Assembly: GCA_013361075.1 (NCBI GenBank)
Contig: JABWAJ010000082.1
Span: forward strand, 1-14,548
Reading direction: 5' to 3'
Length of the DNA stretch: 14,548 nucleotides
DNA from: Saprospiraceae bacterium
GTDB lineage: Bacteria; Bacteroidota; Bacteroidia; Chitinophagales; Saprospiraceae
Shown: positions 7,868 to 14,548 of the stretch, one piece after another
Numbering within the stretch: the first letter of the stretch is position 1
Layout of the letters: each line of letters opens with the position of its first letter
Notes under the pieces: generated by a model
Told to the model about the DNA's origin: nothing
Seen by the model: only the letters and a program-made list of their open reading frames with translations
The model's database searches: none
Made by a program: the position numbers and the translations under genes

Positions 7868-9928
7868 ATGCTTAGGATACAAAACAAACGAATAACCATT
7901 GCCCCCTTATTTGTGCTTTTGAGCATCCTGGCATGCTCTGCAAGCCCTGTATCAAAACAGGACAGTGTTCCTGTTTTAGATACAGTCTTGCTTTCTTTGG
8001 ACATTGTTGTGACTGCGCAACGCCGCGAATTTCAAAGCTTTGCGTTGCCGGTCATAACAACCGTTCTGGACCGCCAATATTTTAAAGTTCGATCCCCACG
8101 CACCTTACCTGAAGCTCTTTTTGGGGTTCCCGGGGTGTTTTTACAAAAAACCAATCACGGTGGCGGATCCCCTTTTTTGCGTGGGTTAACGGGACAACAA
8201 ACCTTGACGCTGGTAGATGGAATACGACTCAATAACGCAACCTTTCGTTCCGGGCCTAACCAATATCTGAATACCATCGAACCGGGTTGGGTGTCGAGGG
8301 TAGAGGTTTTGCAAAGCAGCGGGGCAGCAGCCTACGGTAGTGATGCCATTGGAGGCGTTGTAAATATCCTGACTCAATCTCCCCAATTTTCTGAAAAAAC
8401 AGACCTGCGCCCGGAAGCAGGCTTCAAATGGATCTCTGACGGGATGGAACTGGGAGGGCAGGGTGCCGTGGAAGCTTCAGGACAACGATGGGCTTTTAGG
8501 GTTGGCGGCGCTTATCAAAACTTTGGCGACCTGGTTGCAGGGGAAGGTATAGGCAAACAGGCACCCAATGCATACAGTCAGTGGAGCTTCGAGTTTAAGG
8601 GAATGGTGAAATTGAGTGAGCAGATCAACTTTGTCGCAGCCTATCAGGATTTAGAACAGCAGGACGTTCCGGTTTTTCACAAGGTGCAGTTGGAAAATTT
8701 CAAATACAATAGTTTTGATCCGCAGCGCAGGCAGTTGGCTTATGCACGCCTGCAAGGGGTTTTCGACCATAAATGGTGGCAAAAAATCGAATTGACCATA
8801 TCGCGTCAGCGTAGTTTTGAAGTACGGAAAAGTCAGAAAAACAACCAGCCGGTTCAAATTACGGAAACAGATGAAGATGTTACCAATGGCGTGCAGTTTA
8901 ATGTTTTGTCCAATATTTCAAATGTTTGGGCTATGACTACTGGCGCAGAGTGGTATGCAGACGCAGTGCGCAGCGATAAAATGGAATTCAATGAAAATAC
9001 AACTGACCTGTTGAGGAAACGAGGCTTGTACCCGGATCAATCCAGCATGAACAGTTTTGCACTGTACAATCTGCACACCTTTAATTGGCCGCATTTGACG
9101 ATTACAGGCGGGTTGCGCTACAATGCATTCCGCATTCGGGTGCCCGATGAAAATATTGGTGTTTCCGAAATTTCACCATCTGCTTTGGTTGGCAATTTGG
9201 GGCTTTCCTGGCTTTTTACAGACCATTGGCGCTTGTATGCCAATGCGTCAACGGCTTTTCGCGCACCAAATATTGATGACCTTGGCACCTTAGGCATTGT
9301 GGATTTTCGGTACGAATTGCCCAACCCGGCCCTAAAGCCCGAAAAAAGCAGGAGCATAGAGGCGGGTGTGAAGATTAAAACAGAAAGCTTTTCTGCAAAC
9401 TTTGGCGCTTTTTATCTGCAACTCAGCGATTTGATCGGCCGCATTCGGACGCCGGATACCATCCAGGGGTATGCTGTTTACCGCAAGGAAAACATTACGG
9501 AAGCTTTCATTAAGGGAACGGAAGTGCAGTTTGAATGGCGGTGGTCACCAAACTGGCTGATGGCAGGGCATGCAACCTATACTTTTGGCCACAATGCGTC
9601 TGCGGATGAGCCGCTCCGAAGAATTCCGCCGATGAACGGTCGTTTCTGCCTTGAGTTTTATCCATCCCCCAAACTGGGTTTGCGCGCGGAGGGCATTTTT
9701 ACCGCTGACCAGCGCCGGTTGGCCAAAGGCGATGTAGACGACAACCGGATTGCCGACGATGGCACTCCGGGGTGGCAAATTTTTAACCTGGGGGCCTGGT
9801 ACCAGTTTGGGCAGTCCACGCTTTCCGGTGAATTTCACAACATACTGAACGAAGCTTACCGGACCCACGGATCTGGTGTTGACGGGGTTGGAAGGAGCTT
9901 CTGGCTTCGATTAAATCTTCATTTTTAA
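7868..9928 (+). CDS. TonB-dependent outer-membrane receptor
   Basis: 686 residues, normal for a simple TonB receptor, without the N-terminal carboxypeptidase-D-like domain of SusC proteins. The signal region ends in LSILAC at Cys23, which could be a lipobox or part of an ordinary signal peptide. A TonB-box-like segment LDIVVTAQR lies at ~44-52. The plug domain follows, with FLRGLTGQQTLTLVDGIRL, FRSGPNQYLNTIEP and GSDAIGGVVNI. The rest is rich in alternating beta strands and includes the STAFRAPNIDDLG segment typical of receptor barrels, and the protein ends in a C-terminal phenylalanine (LRLNLHF), the usual outer-membrane assembly signal. It sits between the exported phosphoesterases and the cytoplasmic phosphonate enzymes, 21 and 45 bases from its neighbours. 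Its ligand cannot be read from the sequence; a phosphonate or its complex, a metal, or a phosphoester product are possible. Confidence 0.93.
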   Translation: MLRIQNKRITIAPLFVLLSILACSASPVSKQDSVPVLDTVLLSLDIVVTAQRREFQSFALPVITTVLDRQYFKVRSPRTLPEALFGVPGVFLQKTNHGGGSPFLRGLTGQQTLTLVDGIRLNNATFRSGPNQYLNTIEPGWVSRVEVLQSSGAAAYGSDAIGGVVNILTQSPQFSEKTDLRPEAGFKWISDGMELGGQGAVEASGQRWAFRVGGAYQNFGDLVAGEGIGKQAPNAYSQWSFEFKGMVKLSEQINFVAAYQDLEQQDVPVFHKVQLENFKYNSFDPQRRQLAYARLQGVFDHKWWQKIELTISRQRSFEVRKSQKNNQPVQITETDEDVTNGVQFNVLSNISNVWAMTTGAEWYADAVRSDKMEFNENTTDLLRKRGLYPDQSSMNSFALYNLHTFNWPHLTITGGLRYNAFRIRVPDENIGVSEISPSALVGNLGLSWLFTDHWRLYANASTAFRAPNIDDLGTLGIVDFRYELPNPALKPEKSRSIEAGVKIKTESFSANFGAFYLQLSDLIGRIRTPDTIQGYAVYRKENITEAFIKGTEVQFEWRWSPNWLMAGHATYTFGHNASADEPLRRIPPMNGRFCLEFYPSPKLGLRAEGIFTADQRRLAKGDVDDNRIADDGTPGWQIFNLGAWYQFGQSTLSGEFHNILNEAYRTHGSGVDGVGRSFWLRLNLHF

Positions 9929-9973
9929 GACACTCCGGGTTTTTCGGAAGGAACCTGATTATCAAAAAAGACC

Positions 9974-11131
9974 ATGCAACCACATTATGATTTATTGATT
10001 GTAGGCGGCGGTGTACTTGGCGCTTTTCACGCCTACCATGCCCTCCAAAAGGGATTGCGCGTTGCCATCCTGGAAAAAGACCAACTCCCGCAAGGCTCAT
10101 CCGTCCAGAACTTTGGACAAATTGTGCCTTCCGGAATGGATGCAAAATGGCAGTTGTACGGGCGGAAGAGCCTTGAAATTTACAAATCCATCCAGGCTAA
10201 CGTTGATATCTCCCTTCGCCAAAACGGCTCAGTTTATATCGCCTCAGATGAAGAAGAAATGACCTTGCTTGAAGAATTGGCGACCATCAACAAGGCCAAT
10301 GATTACCCCTCGCAGTTGCTTACCGCAAATGATTGTTTGCAGCGCTACGAAGGGCTGAGGGCCGACTACTGCCGTGGCGGGTTGTTTTTTCCGGAAGAAA
10401 TAACTTTGGAACCCCGGGTGGCCCTTCACCGGATTCTGGCTTTTTTAACAGAACAAAAAGGGCTCCATTATTTCCCTCAAACGCTTGCGATCGGCATTGA
10501 TAGTTCAGCTACAGGCTGCCGGGTTGTGGCAAGCGATAAACGCGTTTTTCAGGCTGATCAGGTGCTGGTTTGTAATGGCTATGAGTTTCAGACGCTTTTT
10601 CCTGAAATTTACAGGGAAGGCGACCTGCAGGCGGTAAAACTCCAGATGATCCTCCTGGAACAGCAGCCTGCGCAACGGATCCCTGGCTCCATTCTCACAG
10701 GGCTAAGCATCCGGCGCTACGAAAGTTTTCAGGAATGCCCGTCTTACCAAAGCATAAAAGCTAAAGAAGATCCGGATAGCCTTTCTAAAAAATGGAGCGT
10801 ACATATCCTGTTCAAGCAAACCGCCGATGGTGCCATTATTTTGGGCGATTCGCACGAATATGCGGACATCTTCGATAAGGAATCCTTGCGCATTGAAATC
10901 AAAACAGCCATCAACGAATACATGATGGAGGAAGCTACGAAGATTTTTAATCTGCAAACCTGGAACATTCGCGAAACCTGGGTGGGCATGTACACCCAGT
11001 GCAAAAACAGCGATGTTTTTCAGCGAAAAATTGACGACAGGATTCACCTGCTTACCGGCATAGGCGGGAAAGGGATGACCGGTAGCGCAGGGTTCTCATA
11101 CGAAAACATCAACCATATTTTGGGCAAATAA
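9974..11131 (+). CDS. FAD-dependent amine oxidoreductase of the phosphonate-associated TIGR03364 type
   Basis: 385 residues, a DAO-type (PF01266) flavoprotein. The N-terminal Rossmann motif is YDLLIVGGGVLG with G11, G13 and G16, and E34 ends the second strand (VAILEKD), as expected for FAD ribose binding. Next come QGSSVQNFGQIVPSG, a substrate-domain middle part, and a C-terminal GIGGKGMTGSAG segment that closes over the flavin. The identification as TIGR03364-like rests on these segments and on the neighbour 11 bases downstream, a PhnX-like hydrolase; that pairing is the known genomic signature. Published members oxidise 2-aminoethylphosphonate or N-methyl-aminoethylphosphonate to phosphonoacetaldehyde, replacing or supplementing the transaminase PhnW. 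No signal peptide is present, so it should act in the cytoplasm. The exact amine substrate is not determinable here. A general glycine/sarcosine-type oxidase is the alternative, made less likely by context. Confidence 0.85.
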   Translation: MQPHYDLLIVGGGVLGAFHAYHALQKGLRVAILEKDQLPQGSSVQNFGQIVPSGMDAKWQLYGRKSLEIYKSIQANVDISLRQNGSVYIASDEEEMTLLEELATINKANDYPSQLLTANDCLQRYEGLRADYCRGGLFFPEEITLEPRVALHRILAFLTEQKGLHYFPQTLAIGIDSSATGCRVVASDKRVFQADQVLVCNGYEFQTLFPEIYREGDLQAVKLQMILLEQQPAQRIPGSILTGLSIRRYESFQECPSYQSIKAKEDPDSLSKKWSVHILFKQTADGAIILGDSHEYADIFDKESLRIEIKTAINEYMMEEATKIFNLQTWNIRETWVGMYTQCKNSDVFQRKIDDRIHLLTGIGGKGMTGSAGFSYENINHILGK

Positions 11132-11142
11132 ACACACTCACC

Positions 11143-11817
11143 ATGAATATTGAATTGGTCGTATTTGACATGGCAGGAACCACTGTCGACGAGCAAAATG
11201 TCGTATATAAAACAGTGCACCAAGCCATCCGCCATGCTGGTTTTGACGTTTCCATAGAAGAGGTGCTTTTGCATGCTGCCGGGAAAGAAAAATTTCAGGC
11301 CATTCTGGATGTATTGCAAAGCAAAAGCGATGACCCAATAGCGCCGGAAACTGCCAAAAGTATATTTGCTGAGTTTGAAACGCTGCTCGATACTGCTTAC
11401 GACGCATTAATACCCAAAGCAATGCCGGGAGCAGTGCATGTTTTTGAAACCCTGAAAGTGCGGGGCATCAAAGTGGTGCTGAATACCGGTTATAAACGCC
11501 CGGTCGCTGAAGGGTTACTCCAAAAACTAGGCTGGGAAGCCGGAAAAACCTACGACCTGCTGCTTACTGCAGATGATGTGCGCCGAAGCCGGCCATTTCC
11601 GGATATGATCCTTGCGGCCTTGCAGCATTTCCGGATTGCCGACCCAAAGCGCAGCGCCAAGGTTGGCGATTCTATTGTAGACATCGAGGAAGGCATTAAT
11701 GCAGGCTGTTCCATCACCGCAGGCATTACAACCGGTGCGCAAACTGCGGAACAACTCCAATCGGCAAACCCGACTCATGTGATCCATTCCCTGGAAGACC
11801 TGCTCCAACTCCTTTAA
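11143..11817 (+). CDS. Phosphonatase-like HAD hydrolase (PhnX-like, TIGR03351 type)
   Basis: 224 residues, compact HAD fold. Motif I is F-D9-M-A11-G-T, the DxAGT variant that marks phosphonoacetaldehyde hydrolase and its closest relatives; ordinary HAD phosphatases have DxD. The cap region has G47-K48-E49-K50-F, which aligns by eye with the G-x-x-K segment carrying the Schiff-base lysine (Lys53) of Bacillus PhnX, making K50 the candidate. Motif II is N-T115-G-Y, the region before motif IV carries R150-P151 instead of the usual HAD lysine, and the acidic motif is G-D176-S-x-x-D180. Expected reaction: C-P cleavage of phosphonoacetaldehyde, or a close hydroxylated analog, to an aldehyde and phosphate in the cytoplasm. 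Spacing is 11 bases after the FAD enzyme and 30 bases before the membrane protein, so co-transcription is likely. The protein is shorter than classical PhnX (~265 residues), as expected for this clade. Confidence 0.87.
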   Translation: MNIELVVFDMAGTTVDEQNVVYKTVHQAIRHAGFDVSIEEVLLHAAGKEKFQAILDVLQSKSDDPIAPETAKSIFAEFETLLDTAYDALIPKAMPGAVHVFETLKVRGIKVVLNTGYKRPVAEGLLQKLGWEAGKTYDLLLTADDVRRSRPFPDMILAALQHFRIADPKRSAKVGDSIVDIEEGINAGCSITAGITTGAQTAEQLQSANPTHVIHSLEDLLQLL

Positions 11818-11847
11818 ATTCAGTATTGAAACTGAAAATATCCGCAC

Positions 11848-13149
11848 ATGTTACATTCACCTGTATTGAAACGCAGGTTGGCCAATGCCAGCCCGGTGGT
11901 ATTCATCATCGTCACAGGTTTGGTCGCTTTCACAACCTATGGCTGCATTTATGCTTTTCGCAAACCCTTTACAGCAGCCAGTTTTGCAGGCATGGAAATT
12001 TTGGGGGTTCAGTACAAAATAGCCTTGATTATTGCCCAGGTAGCCGGATATGCCCTTTCAAAATTCATCGGGATAGGAGCCATATCTTCGCTTGGCTCGT
12101 CGCGGAGGGCCATTGCGGTGCTGGGAATGATTACCATGGCAGGGGCCTCGCTGTTAGGTTTAGCTTTGTCGCCTCCAAGTTGGGGCTTGTTTTGGATGTT
12201 TCTGAATGGGTTGCCGTTGGGTATGGGTTGGGGGTTGATTTTTAGTTACTTAGAAGGGCGCCGGGTTACAGAAGCGCTTGCTGCGATCCTGTGTGTCAAC
12301 TTTATCCTTTCTTCGGGATTTGTAAAAACAGTTGGAAAATGGATCATGCTGGAGTGGGGCGTTTCTGAGTTTTGGATGCCGTTTACGGTAGCCCTGTTAT
12401 TCTTGCCAGCCTTATTCTTGGGATTGTGGATGTTGGAACATTTGCCGCCACCGTCAGAAAAGGACATTGAACAGCGCAGCCAGCGGGAACCAATGACCCG
12501 GAAATCGCGAAAAATGCTGTTCAGGCAATTTGCCCCCGGATTGGCCATCCTGATACTTATTTACCTGATACTCACGATGCTTAGAGACATACGTGACAAT
12601 TTTTCTGTTGAAATCTGGACAGAGCTTGGGTATGGTGCTCAGCCTGCTATGCTCACCATTGCGGAAATTCCTGTAGCCATATTGGCCCTGCTTTTTGTCG
12701 CAATGCTTGCCCTGATTAAAAATAACGCCCGGGCTTTGTGGATCAATCACGCCATTGTAGTGGGCGGTGCACTTTTGATGTTGTTGTCCACTCTGATGTT
12801 CAAAACAGGCCACTTATCGCCTGTAGTTTGGATGATCATTTCCGGAGTAGGCGTTTTTTTGCCCTACATTCTGTTCAATGGCGTCATCTTTGATCGGTTG
12901 CTGGCAGCTTTTCGGGAGACAGGGAATGTTGGCTTTTTAATTTACTTAGCAGACTCATTTGGTTATTTAGCAAGTGTGCTCATTCTGTTATGGCGTAATT
13001 TTGGCAAACCCGAAGTTAGCTGGGTTCAGTTTTTCGCCAGCCTCTGCCTGTATGGAGCCGTGTTGATACTCCTTGCAGGGGGGCTTTCCTGGAATTATTT
13101 TCGATTCAAATACATGAAGAAAAAGCAGCTTGAAACGGAAATTATTTAA
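11848..13149 (+). CDS. DUF5690-family MFS-like membrane protein; candidate phosphonate/organophosphate transporter
   Basis: 433 residues with about twelve hydrophobic segments in two sets of six, separated by a charged loop near residues 200-230 (EKDIEQRSQREPMTRKSRK), the layout of major facilitator transporters. TM1 ends in Y-A-F-R38-K39-P-F. By eye this matches the Y-x-V-R45-K-N-F segment of GlpT, where Arg45 binds phosphate. The first helix of the second half carries M-L-R246-D-I-R249-D, in register with GlpT Arg269 (L-L-R-Y-G-I-L-D-W). These two arginines form the substrate anion site of organophosphate:phosphate antiporters. The assignment to DUF5690 is from recall of the family's appearance. 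The gene follows the phosphonatase by 30 bases and is last in the operon, which would fit an inner-membrane importer for the aminophosphonate. Function remains inferred; a signalling or sensor role like that of UhpC is an alternative. Confidence 0.8.
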   Translation: MLHSPVLKRRLANASPVVFIIVTGLVAFTTYGCIYAFRKPFTAASFAGMEILGVQYKIALIIAQVAGYALSKFIGIGAISSLGSSRRAIAVLGMITMAGASLLGLALSPPSWGLFWMFLNGLPLGMGWGLIFSYLEGRRVTEALAAILCVNFILSSGFVKTVGKWIMLEWGVSEFWMPFTVALLFLPALFLGLWMLEHLPPPSEKDIEQRSQREPMTRKSRKMLFRQFAPGLAILILIYLILTMLRDIRDNFSVEIWTELGYGAQPAMLTIAEIPVAILALLFVAMLALIKNNARALWINHAIVVGGALLMLLSTLMFKTGHLSPVVWMIISGVGVFLPYILFNGVIFDRLLAAFRETGNVGFLIYLADSFGYLASVLILLWRNFGKPEVSWVQFFASLCLYGAVLILLAGGLSWNYFRFKYMKKKQLETEII

Positions 13150-13150
13150 C

Positions 13151-13220
13151 ACAAAATTAGTTTTGTATTGTCATTCAATTCATTTGAATGGAATTTACAA
13201 TTCTTTAGTTAACAGTAACT
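13151..13220 (+). repeat. Cluster of four AT-rich inverted repeats after the operon; possible weak terminator region
   Basis: Four perfect short inverted repeats lie one after another: ACAAAA-TTAG-TTTTGT (13151-13166), CATTCAA-TTCAT-TTGAATG (13172-13190), GAATT-TAC-AATTC (13191-13203) and AGTTA-ACAG-TAACT (13207-13220). They begin one base after the stop codon of the membrane protein and end ~50 bases before the promoter element of the next gene. The stems are AT-rich and only short T-runs follow, so none is a textbook terminator, but position fits transcript termination or protein binding. Bipartite AT-rich sequence can form such repeats by chance. Confidence 0.4.
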
Positions 13221-13267
13221 TAAATAGGATTTAATGTGGGATTTTCGCCTCCTTAACGCCCTCCTTC

Positions 13268-13275
13268 TACCTTTG
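13268..13275 (+). promoter_or_regulatory. Bacteroidota -7 promoter element (TACCTTTG, followed by C) for the SusC-like gene
   Basis: TACCTTTG fits the TAnnTTTG consensus exactly and is followed by C, as is common. It lies 32 bases before the ATG at 13308, giving a leader of roughly 25-30 bases. A degenerate -33 candidate, TTTTCG at 13242-13247, is 20 bases upstream; there is no perfect TTTG. Its position just before a new gene, after a 158-base intergenic region, supports a separate transcription unit. Confidence 0.6.
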
Positions 13276-13307
13276 CCCGCATAACATTCACTAAAATTTA
13301 TCAAACT

Positions 13308-14548
13308 ATGAAGGTACACTGCCGAGCCTTCAAGGGCCTGTTTATTGCCCTTGTTGCAGCTATGTTGTCCATTGCAAACCTCCACGCCCAGTCCATCAGT
13401 GGAACGGTTGTAGACGCAGACAACAAAGAACCACTTATCGGTGCCAACATTGCCGTTAAGGATGCGAACCGTGGTTCAGTTTCCGACACCGAGGGTAATT
13501 TTTCCATAGAAGTTCGTGCCGGAGAAAAATTAATAATTTCCTATATCGGTTACGCTACGCAGGAATTGGTCGTTGGCACAGAAAAAGAACTCATGATTCA
13601 GCTAAAGCAGGAAAACCTGCTTCAGGAAATCACCGTTACTGCATTGGGCATCAGCCGGGAGAAAAAATCGCTGGGCTACTCTGTGCAGGAAGTCAGCGGC
13701 AGCAATATGGACAAGGCGCGGGAAACAAATATCGTGAATGCCCTTTCCGGGAAAGTAGCGGGCCTTACCATTGTTGGCAATCCTTCGGGCATTGGTTCTT
13801 CTGCCCGGGTTACTATTCGGGGAGAACGATCCCTGAACATCAATAGTAACCAACCGCTGTTTGTTGTAGATGGCGTGCCTATCAGCAACGAATTTCGCGG
13901 CTCTTCGGGCAACTCTTACCAGGATGTAGATTATGGCAATGGCGCAGGATTGGTTAATCCGGATGATGTTGCTTCCATTACCGTACTGAAAGGCGCCAGT
14001 GCAGCTGCTTTGTATGGCTCCAGGGCCAACAACGGTGTTATTTTGATTACGACCAAGTCAGGCAAAAACACCAAAGGCATTGGCGTTTCGATCAATTCAA
14101 CGGTTTCATTCGAGAATGTATTGCGGTTGCCGGAATACCAAAATATTTATGGCCAGGGGTTGAACGGCGTTTTTGAATTCAAGGACGGCAATGGCGGGGG
14201 CGCTGCCGATGGTGTGGATGAGAGTTGGGGCCCGGCAATGGAAGGCCAGTTGATTCGCCAGTTTGAATCGCCAACCTCCAATGGTTTCCGAGGCGGAGAT
14301 GTGGGCAACCTGTTTACTTCAATCGGCCCGGTAAACTTAGACGCCCAGTTGGCGGCACGTGGGGAAATCACAGCAACACCCTTTATCGCGAGGCCGGACA
14401 ATGTTCGCGATTTCTTTGAAACAGGGGTAACACAAACCCACAACGTAGCCATATCCGGCAGCAACGATAAAAGTGATTTCCGCCTTTCTTATACCTGGCT
14501 GGACCAAACGGGGGTTGTGCCCAATACTGACCTCCAACGCAATTCAAT
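13308..14548 (+). CDS. SusC/RagA-family TonB-linked outer-membrane protein (3' end beyond window)
   Basis: Open from ATG 13308 to the window end, 413 complete codons with no frameshift. The signal peptide is MKVHCRAFKG, a hydrophobic core LFIALVAAML, and LHAQ, likely cut after Ala27. Residues ~30-115 form a carboxypeptidase-D-regulatory-like domain (SISGTVVDADNKEPLIGANI, then ISYIGYATQEL). A TonB-box-like EITVTALGISREKKSLGY follows, then the plug (NALSGKVAGL, VTIRGERSL, QPLFVVDGVPISNE, GAAALYGSRANNGVILITTKSG-like elements) and the start of the barrel. The order is diagnostic of SusC/RagA transporters, which usually pair with a SusD-like lipoprotein encoded immediately downstream; that gene would be outside the window. 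The substrate, usually a glycan or peptide, cannot be inferred. A good promoter element lies 32 bases upstream, so it is probably not part of the preceding operon. Confidence 0.93.
   Translation, partial: MKVHCRAFKGLFIALVAAMLSIANLHAQSISGTVVDADNKEPLIGANIAVKDANRGSVSDTEGNFSIEVRAGEKLIISYIGYATQELVVGTEKELMIQLKQENLLQEITVTALGISREKKSLGYSVQEVSGSNMDKARETNIVNALSGKVAGLTIVGNPSGIGSSARVTIRGERSLNINSNQPLFVVDGVPISNEFRGSSGNSYQDVDYGNGAGLVNPDDVASITVLKGASAAALYGSRANNGVILITTKSGKNTKGIGVSINSTVSFENVLRLPEYQNIYGQGLNGVFEFKDGNGGGAADGVDESWGPAMEGQLIRQFESPTSNGFRGGDVGNLFTSIGPVNLDAQLAARGEITATPFIARPDNVRDFFETGVTQTHNVAISGSNDKSDFRLSYTWLDQTGVVPNTDLQRNS

Noticed and set aside
9929..9973. TCCG/CGGA hairpin between the TonB receptor and the FAD oxidoreductase as a terminator
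   Set aside because: The stem is only four pairs and the gap is only 45 bases between genes that look co-transcribed.
10703..11047. Long antisense frames under the FAD oxidoreductase and several under the phosphoesterases and TonB receptor
   Set aside because: All lie fully inside well-supported genes, show no motifs or sensible starts, and are expected shadows.
11826..12245. A 139-codon frame overlapping the DUF5690 gene on the same strand
   Set aside because: It overlaps the clear membrane-protein gene in another frame, has no recognisable motif, and its composition looks like a shifted reading of hydrophobic codons.
13158..13165. A second TAnnTTTG match (TAGTTTTG) just after the membrane-protein stop codon
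   Set aside because: It lies within an AT-rich inverted repeat. The nearest TTG upstream is 25 bases away inside the coding region, and the closer TACCTTTG at 13268 is a better promoter for the SusC-like gene.

Overview
The window looks like a chromosomal segment of a member of the Bacteroidota, most likely a Saprospiria/Lewinella-like environmental bacterium. The evidence is a type IX secretion (T9SS) C-terminal sorting domain, a SusC/RagA-type TonB-linked porin, the Bacteroidota promoter word TAnnTTTG in front of two transcription units, almost no Shine-Dalgarno sequences, and moderate GC content. All eight supported genes lie on the + strand. No RNA genes, insertion sequences or CRISPR arrays were seen, and no stretch longer than 300 bases lacks a gene.

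Layout. (1) 1-2412: the 3' part of a secreted vanadium haloperoxidase/PAP2-type enzyme, followed by an almost perfect 201-bp tandem array of MopE-like metal-binding repeats and a T9SS sorting tail. (2) 2575-13149: six genes in one direction with gaps of 55, 21, 45, 11 and 30 bases, probably one operon. They encode two paralogous exported YVTN beta-propeller/alkaline-phosphatase-fold phosphoesterases, a TonB-dependent receptor, a TIGR03364-like FAD-dependent amine oxidoreductase, a PhnX-like (TIGR03351-like) phosphonatase of the HAD superfamily, and a 12-helix DUF5690/MFS membrane protein. (3) 13150-13307: an AT-rich intergenic region with four back-to-back small inverted repeats and a good promoter element. 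(4) 13308 to the end: the 5' part of a SusC/RagA-family outer-membrane protein, cut by the window edge.

The most interesting unit is the six-gene operon. The FAD oxidoreductase and phosphonatase-like pair is a known signature of degradation of 2-aminoethylphosphonate or its N-methyl or hydroxy relatives: oxidative deamination to phosphonoacetaldehyde, then C-P cleavage to acetaldehyde and phosphate, with no PhnW transaminase. Here the pair is flanked by genes that could supply each compartment. The exported phosphoesterases could free the aminophosphonate or phosphate from esters, the TonB receptor could carry it across the outer membrane, and the DUF5690 protein could carry it across the inner membrane. 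The DUF5690 protein keeps two arginines at positions that match, by eye, the phosphate-binding arginines of GlpT/UhpT. Read together, the operon may be a complete surface-to-cytoplasm phosphonate/phosphoester scavenging system. That reading is inference. The enzyme motifs behind it are visible in the sequence.
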